From Siphonodentalium dalli (taxonomy: Eukaryota; Mollusca; Scaphopoda; Gadilida; Siphonodentaliidae): 64,000 nt of DNA. Positions within the stretch are counted from its first letter, which is position 1; each line of letters opens with the position of its first letter. Below the pieces are notes generated by a model. It searched no databases and was not told where the DNA came from. It was given only the letters and a program-made list of their open reading frames with translations. A program made the translations under genes and the position numbers. This document shows positions 1-13,800 of the stretch, piece after piece. Where the stretch lies: contig CP136068.1 of assembly GCA_032622095.1 (NCBI GenBank), positions 62,642,025 to 62,706,024 of the forward strand, written 5' to 3'.

Positions 1-980
1 CTGTCCACTCTTATGAGTTCCTCCCTGTCCACTTTTATATGAGTTCCTGCCTGTCCACTCTTATATGAGTTCCAGCCTGTCCACTCTTATATAAGTTCCT
101 GCCTGTCCACTCTTATATGAGTTCCTCCCTGTCCACTTTATATGAGTTCCTGCCTGTCCACTCTTATATGAGTTCCTGCCTGTCCACTCTTATATGAGTT
201 CCCACTTGTCCACTCTTATATGAGTTGCTCCCTGTCCATTCTTTTATGAGTTTCTCCCTGTCCACTCAAATATGAGTTTCTCCCTGACCACTCTTATATG
301 TGTTCCTGCCTGTCCACTCTTATAAGAGTTCCTCCCAGTCCACTCTTATGAGTTCCTCCCTGTCCACTCTTATATGAGTTTCTCCATGTCCACTCTTATA
401 TGAATTCCTCCCTGACCACTCTTATATGAGTTCCTGCCTGTCCACTCTTATATCAGTTCCCCCTGTCTACTCTTATGAGTTCCTCCCTGTCCACTCTTAT
501 ATGAGTTCCCCCTGTCCACTCTTATATGAGTTCCTCCATGTCCACTCTTATATGAGTTCCTCCATGTCCACCCTTATATGAGTTCCTCCCTGTCCAATCT
601 TATATGAGTTCCTCCCTGTCCACTCTAATATGAGTTCCTCCCTGTCCACTCTTATATGTGTTCCTGCCTGTCCACTCTTATACGAGTTCCTCCCAGTCCA
701 CTCTTATATGAGTTCCTCCCAGTCCACTCTTATATGAGTTCCTCCCTGTCCACTCTTATATGAGTTTCTCCATGTCCACTCTTATATGAGTTCCTCCCTG
801 TACACTCTTATATGAGTTCCTGCCTGTCCACTCTTATATGGGTTCCCCCTGTCTACTCTTATGAGTTCCTCCCTGTCCACTCTTATATGAGTTCCCACTG
901 TCCACACTTATATGAGTTCCTCCATGTCCAGTCTTATATGAGTTCCTCCCTGTCCACTATTATATGAGTTGCTGCCTGCC
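1..980 (+). repeat. Array start, units resembling 33.4-34.0 and 36.6-37.2 kb
   Basis: The opening kilobase carries the variant order GTTGCTCCCTGTCCATTC, TTTTATGAGTTTCTCC, CACTCAAATATGAG (about 215-280), then TTCCCCCTGTCTAC and TGCCTGCCACTCTTATATG (about 970). The same order appears near 33547-33960 and 36781-37170. So this piece belongs to the second variant family although it lies next to domain A units. Only forward monomers are present. Confidence 0.75.
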
Positions 981-2640
981 ACTCTTATATGAGTTCATCC
1001 ATGTCCACTCTTATATGAGTTGATGTCTGTCCACTCTTATATGAGTTCCTCCCTGTCCACTCTTTTATGAGTTCCTCCCTGTCCACTGTTATATGAGTTC
1101 CTCCCTGTCCACTCTTATATGAGTTCCTGCGTGTCCACTCTTATATGAGTTGCTCCCTGTCCACTCTTATATGAGTTGCTCCCTGTCCACTCTTTTATGA
1201 GTTGCTCCCAGTCCTCTCTTTTATGAATTGCTCACAGTCCACTCTTTTATGAGTTGCTCCCTGTCCACTCTTTTATGAGTTGCTCCCTGTCCACTCTTAT
1301 ATGAGTTGCTGACTGTCCACTCTTATATGAGTTCATGCCTGTCCAGTCGTATATGAGTTCCTCCCTGTTCACTAGTATATGAGTTGCTGCCTGCCACAAG
1401 TATATGAGTTCATCCATGTCCACTCTTATATGAGTTGCTGTATGTCCACTCTTATATGAGTTGCTCCCTGTCCACTCTTATATGAGTTGCTGCATGTCCA
1501 CTATTATATGAATTCATCCTTGTCCACTCTTATATTAGTTCCTCCCTGTCCACTCTTATATGAGTTCCTCACAGTCCATTCTTATATGAGTTCCTCATTG
1601 TCCATTCTTATATGAGTCCCTCATTGTCCACTCTTATATGAGTTGTTGCCTGTCCACTATTATATGAGTCCCAGCATGTCCACTCTTATATGAGTTCTTC
1701 CCAGTCCACTGTTATATGAGTTCCTCCCTGTCCACTCTTATTTGAGATCCTCCCTGTCCACTCTTATATGAGTTCCAGCCTGTCCACTCTTATATGAGTT
1801 CCTCCCTGTCCACTCTTATATGAGTTCCTCCCTGTCCACTCTTATGAGTTCCTCCCTCCACTCTAATATGAGTTGCTGACTGTCCACTCTTATATGAGTT
1901 CCTGCCTGTCCACTCTTATATGAGTTCCTCCCTGTCCACTAGTATATGAGTTGTTGCCTGCCACTAGTATATGAGTTCATCCATGTCCACTCTTATATGA
2001 GTTGCTGTCTGTCCACTCTTATATGAGTTCCTCCCTGTCCACTCTTATATGAGTTGCTGACTGTCCACTCTTATATGAATTCCTCCTTGTCCACTCTTAT
2101 ATGAGTTCCTCCATGTCCACTCTTATATGAGTTCCTCATTGTCCACTCTTATATGAGTCCCTCATTGTCCACTCTTATATGAGTTGCTGCCTGTCCACTA
2201 TTATATGAGTTCCAGTCTGTCCACTCTTATATGAGTTCCTCATTTTCCACTCTTATATGAGTTCCTCCCAATCCACTCTTATATGAGTTGTTGCCTGTCC
2301 ACTATTATATGAGTCCCAGCCTGTCCACTCTTATATGAATTCCTGCATGTCCACTCTTATATGAGTTCTTCCCTGTCCACTGGTATATGAGTTCCTCCCT
2401 GTTCACGCTTATTTGAGATCCTCCCTGTCCACTCTTATATGAGTTCCAGCCTGTCCACTCTTATATGAGTTCCTCCCTGTCAACTCTTATATGAGTTCCT
2501 CCCTGTCCACTCTTATGAGTTCCTCCCTGTCCACTCTAATATGAGTTACTTCCTGTCCACTCTTATGTGAGTTCCTCCCTGTCCACTCTTATATGAGTTC
2601 CTCCATTTCCACTCTTATATGAGTTCCTCCCTGTCCACTC
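889..2640 (+). repeat. Domain A higher-order block, copy 1 (8.3-kb echo)
   Basis: Marker units at 889 (GAGTTCCCACTGTCC), 1433 (GTTGCTGTATGTCC) and 2077 (GAATTCCTCCTTGTCC) recur in the same order at 9216, 9683 and 10328. The offsets are 8327, 8250 and 8251 bp. The drop of 77 bp after the first marker is about three monomers lost in the later copy, partly from a run of TTTTATGAG units near 1182-1290. Confidence 0.8.
1182..1290 (+). repeat. Short TTTTATGAG unit run
   Basis: Four consecutive monomers have TTTTATGAG (one TTTTATGAA) in place of TTATATGAG, joined by GTTGCTCCC ends. Two carry odd ends (CCCAGTCCTCTC and CTCACAGTCC). The matching place near 9500-9540 keeps only one such unit, so run length differs between copies. 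Confidence 0.8.
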
Positions 2641-3299
2641 TTATTTGAGATCCTCCCTGTCCACTCTTATATGAGTTCCAGCCTGTCCACTCTTATATGA
2701 GTTCCTGCCTGTCCACTCTTATATGAGTTCCTCCATGTCCACTCTTATATGAGTTCCTACCTGTCCACTCTTATATGAGTTCCTCCATGTCCACTCTTAT
2801 ATGAGTTCCTCCCTGTCCACTCTTATATGAGTTCCTCCCTGTCCACTCTTATATGAGTTCCTCACAGTCCACTCTTATATGAGTTCCTCATTGTCCACTC
2901 TTATATGAGTCCCTCATTGTCCACTCTTATATAAGTTGCTCCCTGTCCACTCTTTTATGAGTTGCTCCCTGTCCACTCTTATATGAGTTGCTGACTGTCC
3001 ACTCTTATATGAGTTCCAGTCTGTCCACTCTTATATGAGTTCCTCATTTTCCACTCTTATATGAGTTCCTCCCAGTCCACTCTTATATGAGTTGCTGCCT
3101 GTCCACTATTATATGAGTCCCAGCCTGTCCACTCTTATATGAATTCCTGCATGTCCACTCTTATATGAGTTCTTCCCTGTCCTCTGGTATATGAGTTCCT
3201 CCCTGTCCACGCTTATTTGAGATCCTCCCTGTCCACTCTTATATGAGTTCCAGCCTGTCCACTCTTATATGAGTTCCTCCCTGTCAACTCTTATATGAG

Positions 3300-5630
3300 T
3301 TCCTCCCTGTCCACTCTTATGAGTTCCTCCCTGTCCACTCTAATATGAGTTCCTCCCTGTCCACTCTTATGTGAGTTCCTCCCTGTCCACTCTTATATGA
3401 GTTCCTCCATTTCCACTCTTATATGAGTTCCTCCCTGTCCACTCTTATTTGAGATCCTCCCTGTCCACTCTTATATGAGTTCCAGCCTGTCCACTCTTAT
3501 ATGAGTTCCTGCCTGTCCACTCTTATATGAGTTCCTCCCTGTCCACTCTTATATGAGTTCCTACCTGTCCACTCTTATATGAGTTCCTCCATGTCCACTC
3601 TTATATGAGTTCCTCCCTGTCCACTCTTATATGAGTTCCTCCCTGTCCACTCTTATGAGTTCCTCCCTGTCCACTCTTATATGAGTTCCTCCCTGTCCAT
3701 CTTATATGAGTTCCTCCATGTCCACTCTAATATGAGTTCCTGTATGTCCACTCTTATATGAGTTCCTCCCTGTCCACTCGTATATGAGTTCCTCCCTGTT
3801 CACTCTTATATGAGTTCCTGCCTGTCCACTCTTATATGAGTTCCTCTCTGTCCACTCTTATGAGTTCCTCCCTGTCCACACTTATATGAGTTCCTGCCTG
3901 TCCACTCTTATATGAGTTCCTGCCTGTCCACTCTTATATGATTTGCTCCCTGTCCACTCTTATATGAGTTGCTCCCTGTCCAATCTTTTATGAGTTGCTC
4001 CCTGTCCACTCTTTTATGAGTTACTCCCTGTCCACTCTTTTATGAGTTGCTCCCTGTCCACTCTGTTATGAATTGCTCCCTGTCCACTCTTTTATGAGTT
4101 GCCCCCTGTCCACTCTTTTACGAGTTGCTCCCTGTCCACTCTTTTATGAGTTGCTCCCTGTCCACTCTAATATGAGTTGCTCCCTGTCCACTCTAATATG
4201 AGTTGCTCCCTGTCCACTCTTATATGTGTTCCTGCCTGTCCACTCTTATACGAGTTCCTCCCAGTCCACTCTTATATGAGTTCCTCCCAGTCCACTCTTA
4301 TATGAGTTCCTCCCTGTCCACTCTTATATGAGTTTCTCCATGTCCACTCTTATATGAGTTCCTCCCTGTCCACTCTTATATGAGTTCCTGCCTGTCCACT
4401 CTTATATGAGTTCCTCCCTGTCCATTCTTATATGAGTTGCTGACTGTCCACTCTGATATGAGTTCCTGCCTGTCCACTCTTATATGAGTTCATCCCTGTC
4501 CACTCGTATATGAGTTGCTGCCTGCCACTAGTATATGAGTTCATCCATTTCCACTCTTATATGAGTTGCTGTCTGTCCACTCTTATATGAGTTCCTCCCT
4601 GTCCACTCTTATATGAGTTGGACCTGTATACTCTTATATGAGTTCCTCCCTGTCCACTCTTATATGAGTTCCTCCCTGTCCACTCTTATATGAGTTCCTG
4701 CCTGTCCACTATTATATGAGTTGCTGCATGTCCACTCTTATATGAATTCCTCCTGTCCACTCTTATATGAGTTCACCCCTGTCCACTCTTATATGAGTTC
4801 CTCACAGTCCACTCTTATATGAGTTCCTCATTGTCCACTCTTATATGAGTCCCTCATTGTCCACTCTTATATAAGTTGCTCCCTGTCCACTCTTTTATGA
4901 GTTGCTCCCTGTCCACTCTTATATGAGTTGCTGACTGTCCACTCTTATATGAGTTCCTGCCTGTCCACTCTTATATGAGTTCCTCCCTGTCCACTAGTAT
5001 ATGAGTTGCTGCCTGCCACAAGTATATGAGTTCATCCATGTCCACTCTTATATGAGTTGCTGTCTGTCCACTCTTATATGAGTTCCTCCCTGTCCACTCT
5101 TATATGAGTTGCTGCATGTCCACTCTTATGTGAATTCATCCTTGTCCACTCTTATATTAGTTCCTCCCTGTCCAGTCTTATATGAGTTCCTCACAGTCCA
5201 CTCTTATATGAGTTCCTCATTGTCCACTCTTATATGAGTCCCTCATTGTCCACTCTTATATGAGTTCCTCCCAGTCCACTCTTATATGAGTTGTTGCCTG
5301 TCCACTATTATATGAGTCCCAGCCTGTCCACTCTTATATGAATTCCTGCATGTCCACTCTTATATGAGTTCTTCCCAGTCCACTGTTATATGAGTTCCTC
5401 CCTGTCCACTCTTATTTGAGATCCTCCCTGTCTACTCTTATATGAGTTCCAGCCTGTCCACTCTTATATGAGTTCCTCCCTGTCCACTCTTATATGAGTT
5501 CCTCCCTGTCCACTCTTATGAGTTCCTCCCTGTCCACTCTAATATGAGTTGCTGGCTGTCCACTCTTATATGAGTTCCTGCCTGTCCACTCTTATATGAG
5601 TTCCCCCCTGTCCACTAGTATATGAGTTCA
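3300..5630 (+). repeat. Domain A higher-order block, echoed 7.45 kb downstream
   Basis: The marker CTCTTATATGATTTGC at 3931, the rare unit GTTGGACCTGTATAC at about 4619, and GAATTCCTGCATGTCC at 5340 reappear at 11378, 12066 and 12839. Offsets are 7447, 7447 and 7499 bp; the last step is two monomers (52 bp). Confidence 0.8.
3962..4160 (+). repeat. TTTTATGAG unit block
   Basis: About seven monomers in a row carry TTTTATGAG and GTTGCTCCC. Two diagnostic changes are a TGTTATGAA unit (about 4063) and a TTTTACGAG unit (about 4114) after a GCCCCC end. Two TCTAATATGAG units follow. Confidence 0.85.
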
Positions 5631-6723
5631 TCCATGTCCACTCTTATATGAGTTCTTCATTGTCCACTCTTATATGAGTCCCTCATTGTCCACTCTTATA
5701 TGAGTTGCTGCCTGTCCACTATTATATGAGTTCCAGTCTGTCCACTCTTATATGAGTTCCTCATTTTCCACTCTTATATGAGTTCCTCCCAGTCCACTCT
5801 TATATGAGTTGTTGCCTGTCCACTATTATATGAGTCCCAGCCTGTCCACTCTTATATGAATTCCTGCATGTCCACTCTTATATGAGTTCTTCCCTGTCCA
5901 CTGGTATATGAGTTCCTCCCTGTCCACGCTTATTTGAGATCCTCCCTCTCGACTCTTATATGAGTTCCAGCCTGTCCACTCTTATATGAGTTCCTCCCTG
6001 TCAACTCTTATATGAGTTCCTCCCTGTCCACTCTTATGAGTTCCTCCCTGTCCACTCTAATATGAGTTCCTCCCTGTCCACTCTTATGTGAGTTCCTCCC
6101 TGTCCACTCTTATATGAGTTCCTCCATTTCCACTCTTATATGAGTTCCTCCCTGTCCACTCTCATTTGAGATCCTCCCTGTCCACTCTTATATGAGTTCC
6201 AGCCTGTCCACTCTTATATGAGTTCCTGCCTGTCCACTCTTATATGAGTTCCTCCCTGTCCACTCTTATATGAGTTCCTACCTGTCCACTCTTATATGAG
6301 TTCCTCCATGTCCACTCTTATATGAGTTCCTCCCTGTCCACTCTTATATGAGTTCCTCCATGTCCACTCTTATGAGTTCCTCCCTGTCCACTCTTATATG
6401 AGTTCCTCCCTGTCCATCTTATATGAGTTCCTCCATGTCCACTCTAATATGAGTTCCTGTATGTCCACTCTTATATGAGTTCCTCCCTGTCCACTCGTAT
6501 ATGAGTTCCTCCCTGTTCACTCGTATATGAGTTCCTGCCTGTCCACTCTTATATGAGTTCTTCTCTGTCCACTCTTATGAGTTCCTCCCTGTCCACACTT
6601 ATATGAGTTCCTGCCTATCCACTCTTATATGAGTTCTTCTCTGTCCACTCTTATGAGTTCCTCCCTGTCCACACTTATATGAGTTCCTGCCTATCCACTC
6701 TTATATGAGTTCCTGCCTGTCCA

Positions 6724-9215
6724 CTCTTATATGATTTGCTCCCTGTCCACTCTTATATGAGTTGCTCCCTGTCCAATCTTTTATGAGTTGCTCCCTGTCC
6801 ACTCTTTTATGAGTTGCTCCCTGTCCACTCTTTTATGAGTTGCTCCCTGTCCACTCTGTTATGAATTGCTCCCTGTCCACTCTTTTATGAGTTGCCCCCT
6901 GTCCACTCTTTTACGAGTTGCTCCCTGTCCACTCTTTTATGAGTTGCTCCCTGTCCACTCTAATATGAGTTGCTCCCTGTCCACTCTAATATGAGTTGCT
7001 CCCTGTCCACTCTTATATGTGTTCCTGCCTGTCCACTCTTATACGAGTTCCTCCCAGTCCACTCTTATATGAGTTCCTCCCAGTCCACTCTTATATGAGT
7101 TCCTCCCTGTCCACTCTTATATGAGTTCCTGCCTGTCCACTCTTATATGAGTTCCTCCCTGTCCATTCTTATATGAGTTGCTGACTGTCCACTCTTATAT
7201 GAGTTCCTGCCTGTCCACTCTTATATGAGTTCATCCCTGTCCACTCGTATATGAGTTGCTGCCTGCCACTAGTATATGAGTTCATCCATTTCCACTCTTA
7301 TATGAGTTGCTGTCTGTCCACTCTTATATGAGTTCCTCCTGTCCACTCTTATATGAGTTGGACCTGTATACTCTTATATGAGTTCCTCCCTGTCCACTCT
7401 TATATGAGTTGCTGACTGTCCACTCTTATATGAGTTGCTGCATGTCCACTCTTATATGAATTCATCCTTGTCCACTCTTATATGAGTTCCTCCCTGTCCA
7501 CTCTTATATGAGTTCCTGCCTGTCCACTCTTATATGAATTCCTCCTGTCCACTCTTATATGAGTTCATCCCTGTCCACTCTTATATGAGTTCCTCACAGT
7601 CCACTCTTATATGAGTTCCTCATTGTTCACTCTTATATGAGTTCCTCATTGTCCACTCTTATATAAGTTGCTCCCTGTCCACTCTTTTATGAGTTGCTCC
7701 CTGTCCACTCGTATATGAGTTGCTGACTGTCCACTCTTATATGAGTTCCTGCCTGTCCACTCTTATATGAGTTCCTCCCTGTCCACTAGTATATGAGTTG
7801 CTGCCTGCCACAAGTATATGAGTTCATCCATGTCCACTCTTATATGAGTTGCTGTCTGTCCACTCTTATATGAGTTCCTCCCTGTCCACTCTTATATGAG
7901 TTGCTGCATGTCCACTCTTATGTGAATTCATCCTTGTCCACTCTTATATTAGTTCCTCCCTGTCCAGTCTTATATGAGTTCCTCACAGTCCACTCTTATA
8001 TGAGTTCCTCATTGTCCACTCTTATATGAGTCCCTCATTGTCCACTCTTATATGAGTTCCTCCCAGTCCACTCTTATATGAGTTGTTGCCTGTCCACTAT
8101 TATATGAGTCCCAGCCTGTCCACTCTTATATGAATTCCTGCATGTCCACTCTTATATGAGTTCCTCCCTGTCCACTCTTATTTGAGATCCTCCCTGTCCA
8201 CTCTTATATGAGTTCCAGCCTGTCCACTCTTATATGAGTTCCTCCCTGTCCACTCTTATATGAGTTCCTCCCTGTCCACTCTTATGAGTTCCTCCCTGTC
8301 CACTCTAATATGAGTTGCTGGCTGTCCACTCTTATATGAGTTCCTGCCTGTCCACTCTTATATGAGTTCCCCCCTGTCCACTCTTATATGAGTTCCCCCC
8401 TGTCCACTAGTTTATGAGTTCATCCATGTCCACTCTTATATGAGTTGCTGCCTGTCCACTATTATATGAGTTCCAGTCTGTCCACTCTTATATGAGTTCC
8501 TCATTTTCCACTCTTATATGAGTTCCTCCCAGTCCACTCTTATATGAGTTGTTGCCTGTCCACTATTATATGAGTCCCAGCCTGTCCAATCTTATATGAA
8601 TTCCTGCATGTCCACTCTTATATGAGTTCTTCCCTGTCCACTGTTATATGAGTTCCTCCCTGTCCACTCTTATGTGAGATCCTCCCTGTCCACTCTTATA
8701 TGAGTTCCAGCCTGTCCACTCTTATATGAGTTCCTCCCTGTCCACTCTTATATGAGTTTCTCCCTGTCCACTCTTATGAGTTCCTCCCTGTACACTCTTA
8801 TATGAGTTCCTCCTGACCACTCTTATATGAGTTCCTCCCTGTCCACTCTTATATGAGTTCCTCCCTTTCCACTCTTATATGAGTTCCTCCCTGTCCACTC
8901 TTATTTGAGATCCTCCCTGTCCACTCTTATATGAGTTCCAGCCTGTCCACTCTTATGTGAGTTCCTGCCTGTCCACTCTTATATGAGTTCCTCCCTGTCC
9001 ACTCTTATATGAGTTCCTACCTGTCCACTCTTATATGAGTTCCTCCCTATCCACTCTTATATGAGTTCCTCCCTGTCCACTCTTATATGAGTTCCTCCCT
9101 GTCCACTCTTATATGAGTTCCTCCCTGTCCACTCTTATGAGTTCCTCCCTGTCCACTCTAATATGAGTTCCTCCCTGTCCATCTTATATGAGTTCCTCCC
9201 TGTCCACTCTTATAT
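6724..9215 (+). repeat. Domain A higher-order block, second tandem copy of the 2.8-kb unit
   Basis: The sequence repeats the order seen from 3931: GATTTGCTCCC, TTTTATGAG block, TATACGAG, GTTGGACCTGTATAC (7360), GAATTCATCC, CTCACAGTCC, GAGTCCCTCATTG, GTTGTTGCC, GAGTCCCAGCC, then TTTGAGATCC with CCAGCC. Just before it, at 6560-6720, a 104-bp set of units (TTCTCTGTCC, CTTATGAG, CCACACTTATATG, GCCTATCC) occurs twice in a row. The block at 3.8-3.9 kb has only one such set. Confidence 0.75.
6755..6953 (+). repeat. TTTTATGAG unit block, same copy type as at 4 kb
   Basis: This block carries the same TGTTATGAA and TTTTACGAG changes as the block 2793 bp upstream. The two therefore come from one duplication of about 2.8 kb (3931 to 6724 for the unit just before each). 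Confidence 0.85.
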
Positions 9216-10890
9216 GAGTTCCCACTGTCCACTCTGATATGAGTTCCTCCATGTCCAGTCTTATATGAGTTCCTCCCTGTCCACTCTTATATGAGTTGCT
9301 GCATGCCACTCTTATATGAGTTCATCCATGTCCACTCTTATATGAGTTGATGTCTGTCCACTCTTATATGAGTTCCTCCCTGTCCACTCTTATATGAGTT
9401 CCTCCCTGTCCACTCCTATATGAGTTCCTCCCTGTCCACTCTTATATGAGTTCCTGCGTGTCCACTCTTATATGAGTTGCTCCCTGTCCACTCTTATATG
9501 AGTTGCTCCCTGTCCACTCTTTTATGAGTTGCTCCCTGTCCACTCTTATATGAGTTGCTGACTGTCCACTCTTATATGAGTTCCTGCCTGTCCACTCTTA
9601 TATGAGTTCCTCCCTGTTCACTAGTATATGAGTTGCTGCCTGCCACAAGTATATGAGTTCATCCATGTCCACTCTTATATGAGTTGCTGTATGTCCACTC
9701 TTATATGAGTTCCTCCCTGTCCACTCTTATATGAGTTGCTGCATGTCCACTATTATATGAATTCATCCTTGTCCACTCTTATATTAGTTCCTCCCTGTCC
9801 ACTCTTATATGAGTTCCTCACAGTCCATTCTTATATGAATTCTTCATTGTCCATTCTTATATGAGTCCCTCATTGTCCACTCTTATATGAGTTGTTGCCT
9901 GTCCACTATTATATGAGTCCCAGCATGTCCACTCTTATATGAGTTCTTCCCAGTCCACTGTTATATGAGTTCCTCCCTGTCCACTCTTATTTGAGATCCT
10001 CCCTGTCCACTCTTATATGAGTTCCAGCCTGTCCACTCTTATATGAGTTCCTCCCTGTCCACTCTTATATGAGTTCCTCCCTGTCCACTCTTATGAGTTC
10101 CTCCCTGTCCACTCTAATATGAGTTGCAGACTGTCCACTCTTATATGAGTTCCTGCCTGTCCACTCTTATATGAGTTCCTCCCTGTCCACTAGTATATGA
10201 GTTGTTGCCTGCCACTAGTATATGAGTTCATCCATGTCCACTCTTATATGAGTTGCTGTCTGTCCACTCTTATATGAGTTCCTCCCGGTCCACTCTTATA
10301 TGAGTTGCTGACTGTCCACTCTTATATGAATTCCTCCTTGTCCACTCTTATATGAGTTCCTCCTTGTCCACTCTTATATGAGTTCCTCATTGTCCACTCT
10401 TATATGAGTCCCTCATTGTACACTCTTATATGAGTTGCTGCCTGTCCACTATTATATGAGTTCCAGTCTGTCCACTCTTATATGAGTTCCTCATTTTCCA
10501 CTCTTATATGAGTTCCGCCCAGTCCACTCTTATATGAGTTGTTGCCTGTCCACTATTATATGAGTCCCAGCCTGTCCACTCTTATATGAATTCCTGCATG
10601 TCCACTCTTATATGAGTTCTTCCCTGTCCACTGTTATATGAGTTCCTCCCTGTCCACGCTTATTTGAGATCCTCCCTGTCCACTCTTATATGAGTTCCAG
10701 CCTGTCCACTCTTATATGAGTTCCTCCCTGTCCACTCTTATATGAGTTCCTCCCTGTCCACTCTTATGAGTTCCTCCCTGTCTACTCTAATATGAATTCC
10801 TCCCTGTCCACTCTTATGTGAGTTCCTCCCTGTCCACTCTTATATGAGTTCCTCCATTTCCACTCTTATATGAGTTCCTCCCTGTCCACT
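9216..10890 (+). repeat. Domain A higher-order block, copy 2 of 889-2640
   Basis: This repeats the variant order of the block 8.25-8.33 kb upstream, including GTTGATGTCTGTCC, GCCTGCCACAAGTATATG, GAATTCATCCTTG, GTTGTTGCC, TTTGAGATCC and the CTTATGAG (24-bp) unit. A few base changes separate the copies, for example GTTGCTGAC against GTTGCAGAC (about 10126). Confidence 0.75.
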
Positions 10891-13800
10891 CTTATTTGAG
10901 ATCCTCCCTGTCCACTCTTATATGAGTTCCAGCCTGTCCACTCTTATATGAGTTCCTGCCTGTCCACTCTTATATGAGTTCCTCCCTGTCCACTCTTATA
11001 TGAGTTCCTACCTGTCCACTCTTATATGAGTTCCTCCATGTCCACTCTTATATGAGTTCCTCCCTGTCCACTCTTTTATGAGTTCCTCCCTGTCCACTCT
11101 TATGAGTTCCTCCCTGTCCACTCTTATATGAGTTCCTCCCTGTCCATCTTATATGAGTTCCTCCATGTCCACTCTAATATGAGTTCCTGCATGTCCACTC
11201 TTATATGAGTTCCTCCCTGTTCACTCGTATATGAGTTCCTCCCTGTTCACTCTTATATGAGTTCCTGCCTGTCCACTCTTATATGAGTTCCTCTCTGTCC
11301 ACTCTTATGAGTTCCTCCCTGTCCACACTTATATGAGTTCCTGCCTGTCCACTCTTATATGAGTTCCTGCCTGTCCACTCTTATATGATTTGCTCCCTGT
11401 CCACTCTTATATGAGTTGCTCCCTGTCCAATCTTTTATGAGTTGCTCCCTGTCCACTCTTTTATGAGTTGCTCCCTGTCCACTCTTTTATGAGTTGCTCC
11501 CTGTCCACTCTGTTATGAGTTGCTCCCTGTCCACTCTTTTGTGAGTTGCTCCCTGTCCACTCTTTTATGAGTTGCTCCCTGTCCACACTTTTATGAGTTG
11601 CTCCCTGTCCACTCTAATATGAGTTGCTCCCTGTCCACTCTAATATGAGTTGCTCCCTGTCCACTCTTATATGTGTTCCTGCCTGTCCACTCTTATACGA
11701 GTTCCTCCCAGTCCACTCTTATATGAGTTCCTCCCAGTCCACTCTTATATGAGTTCCTCCCTGTCCACTCTTATATGAGTTTCTCCATGTCCACTCTTAT
11801 ATGAGTTCCTCCCTGTCCACTCTTATATGAGTTCCTGCCTGTCCACTCTTATATGAGTTCCTCCCTGTCCATTCTCATATGAGTTGCTGACTGTCCACTC
11901 TTATATGAGTTCCTGCCTGTCCACTCTTATATGAGTTCATCCCTGTCCACTCGTATATGAGTTGCTGCCTGCCACTAGTATATGAGTTCATCCATTTCCA
12001 CTCTTATATGAGTTGCTGTCTGTCCACTCTTATATGAGTTCCTCCCTGTCCACTCTTATATGAGTTGGACCTGTATACTCTTATATGAGTTCCTCCCTGT
12101 CCACTCTTATATGAGTTGCTGACTGTCCACTCTTATATGAGTTGCTGCATGTCCACTCTTATATGAATTCATCCTTGTCCACTCTTATATGAGTTCCTCC
12201 CTGTCCACTCTTATATGAGTTACTGCCTGTCCACTCTTATATGAATTCCTCCTGTCCACTCTTATATGAGTTCATCCCTGTCCACTCTTATATGAGTTCC
12301 TCACAGTCCACTCTTATATGAGTTCCTCATTGTCCACTCTTATATGAGTCCCTCATTGTCCACCCTTATATGAGTTGCTCCCTGTCCACTCTTTTATGAG
12401 TTGCTCCCTGTCCACTCTTATATGAGTTGCTGACTGTCCACTCTTATATGAGTTCCTGCCTGTCCACTCTTATATGAGTTCCTCCCTGTCCACTAGTATA
12501 TGAGTTGCTGCCTGCCACAAGTATATGAGTTCATCCATGTCCACTCTTATATGAGTTGCTGTCTGTCCACTCTTATATGAGTTCCTCCCTGTCCACTCTT
12601 ATATGAGTTGCTGCATGTCCACTCTTATATGAATTCATCCTTGTCCACTCTTATATTAGTTCCTCCCTGTCCGTTCTTATATGAGTTCCTCACAGTCCAC
12701 TCTTATATGAGTTCCTCATTGTCCACTCTTATATGAGTCCCTCATTGTCCACTCTTATATGAGTTCCTCCCAGTCCACTCTTATATGAGTTGTTGCCTGT
12801 CCACTATTATATGAGTCCCAGCCTGTCCACTCTTATATGAATTCCTGCATGTCCACTCTTATATGAGTTCTTCCCAGTCCACTGTTATATGAGTTCCTCC
12901 CTGTCCACTCTTATTTGAGATCCTCCCTGTCCACTCTTATATGAGTTCCAGCCTGTCCACTCTTATATGAGTTCCTCCCTGTCCACTCTTATATAAGTTC
13001 CTCCCTGTCCACTCTTATGAGTTCCTCCCTGTCCACTCTAATATGAGTTGCTGGCTGTCCACTCTTATATGAGTTCCTGCCTGTCCACTCTTATATGAGT
13101 TCCCCCCTGTCCACTAGTATATGAGTTCATCCATGTCCACTCTTATATGAGTTCTTCATTGTCCACTCTTATATGAGTCCCTCATTGTCCACTCTTATAT
13201 GAGTTGCTGCCTGTCCACTATTATATGAGTTCCAGTCTGTCCACTCTTATATGAGTTCCTCATTTTCCACTCTTATATGAGTTCCTCCCAGTCCACTCTT
13301 ATATGAGTTGTTGCCTGTCCACTCTTATATTAGTCCCAGCCTGTCCAATCTTATATGAATTCCTGCATGTCCACTCTTATATGAGTTCTTCCCTGTCCAC
13401 TGTTATATGAGTTCCTCCCTGTCCACTCTTATGTGAGATCCTCCCTGTCCACTCTTATATGAGTTCCAGCCTGTCCACTCTTATATGAGTTCCTCCCTGT
13501 CCACTCTTATATGAGTTCCTCCCTGTCCACTCTTATGAGTTCCTCCCTGTCCACTCTAATATGAGTTCCTTCCTGACCACTCTTATATGAGTTCCTCCCT
13601 GTCCACTCTTATATGAGTTCCTCCCTTTCCACTCTTATATGAGTTCCTCCCTGTCCACTCTTATTTGAGATCCTCCCTGTCCACTCTTATATGAGTTCCA
13701 GCCTGTCCACTCTTATGTGAGTTCCTGTCTGTCCACTCTTATACGAGTTCCTCCCTGTCCACTCTTATATGAGTTCCTACCTGTCCACTCTTATATGAGT

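Noticed and set aside
5340-5345. EcoRI-type GAATTC sites as a meaningful signal
   Set aside because: They arise from one G-to-A change in TATGAGTTCC shared by a common monomer variant and are scattered through the array.
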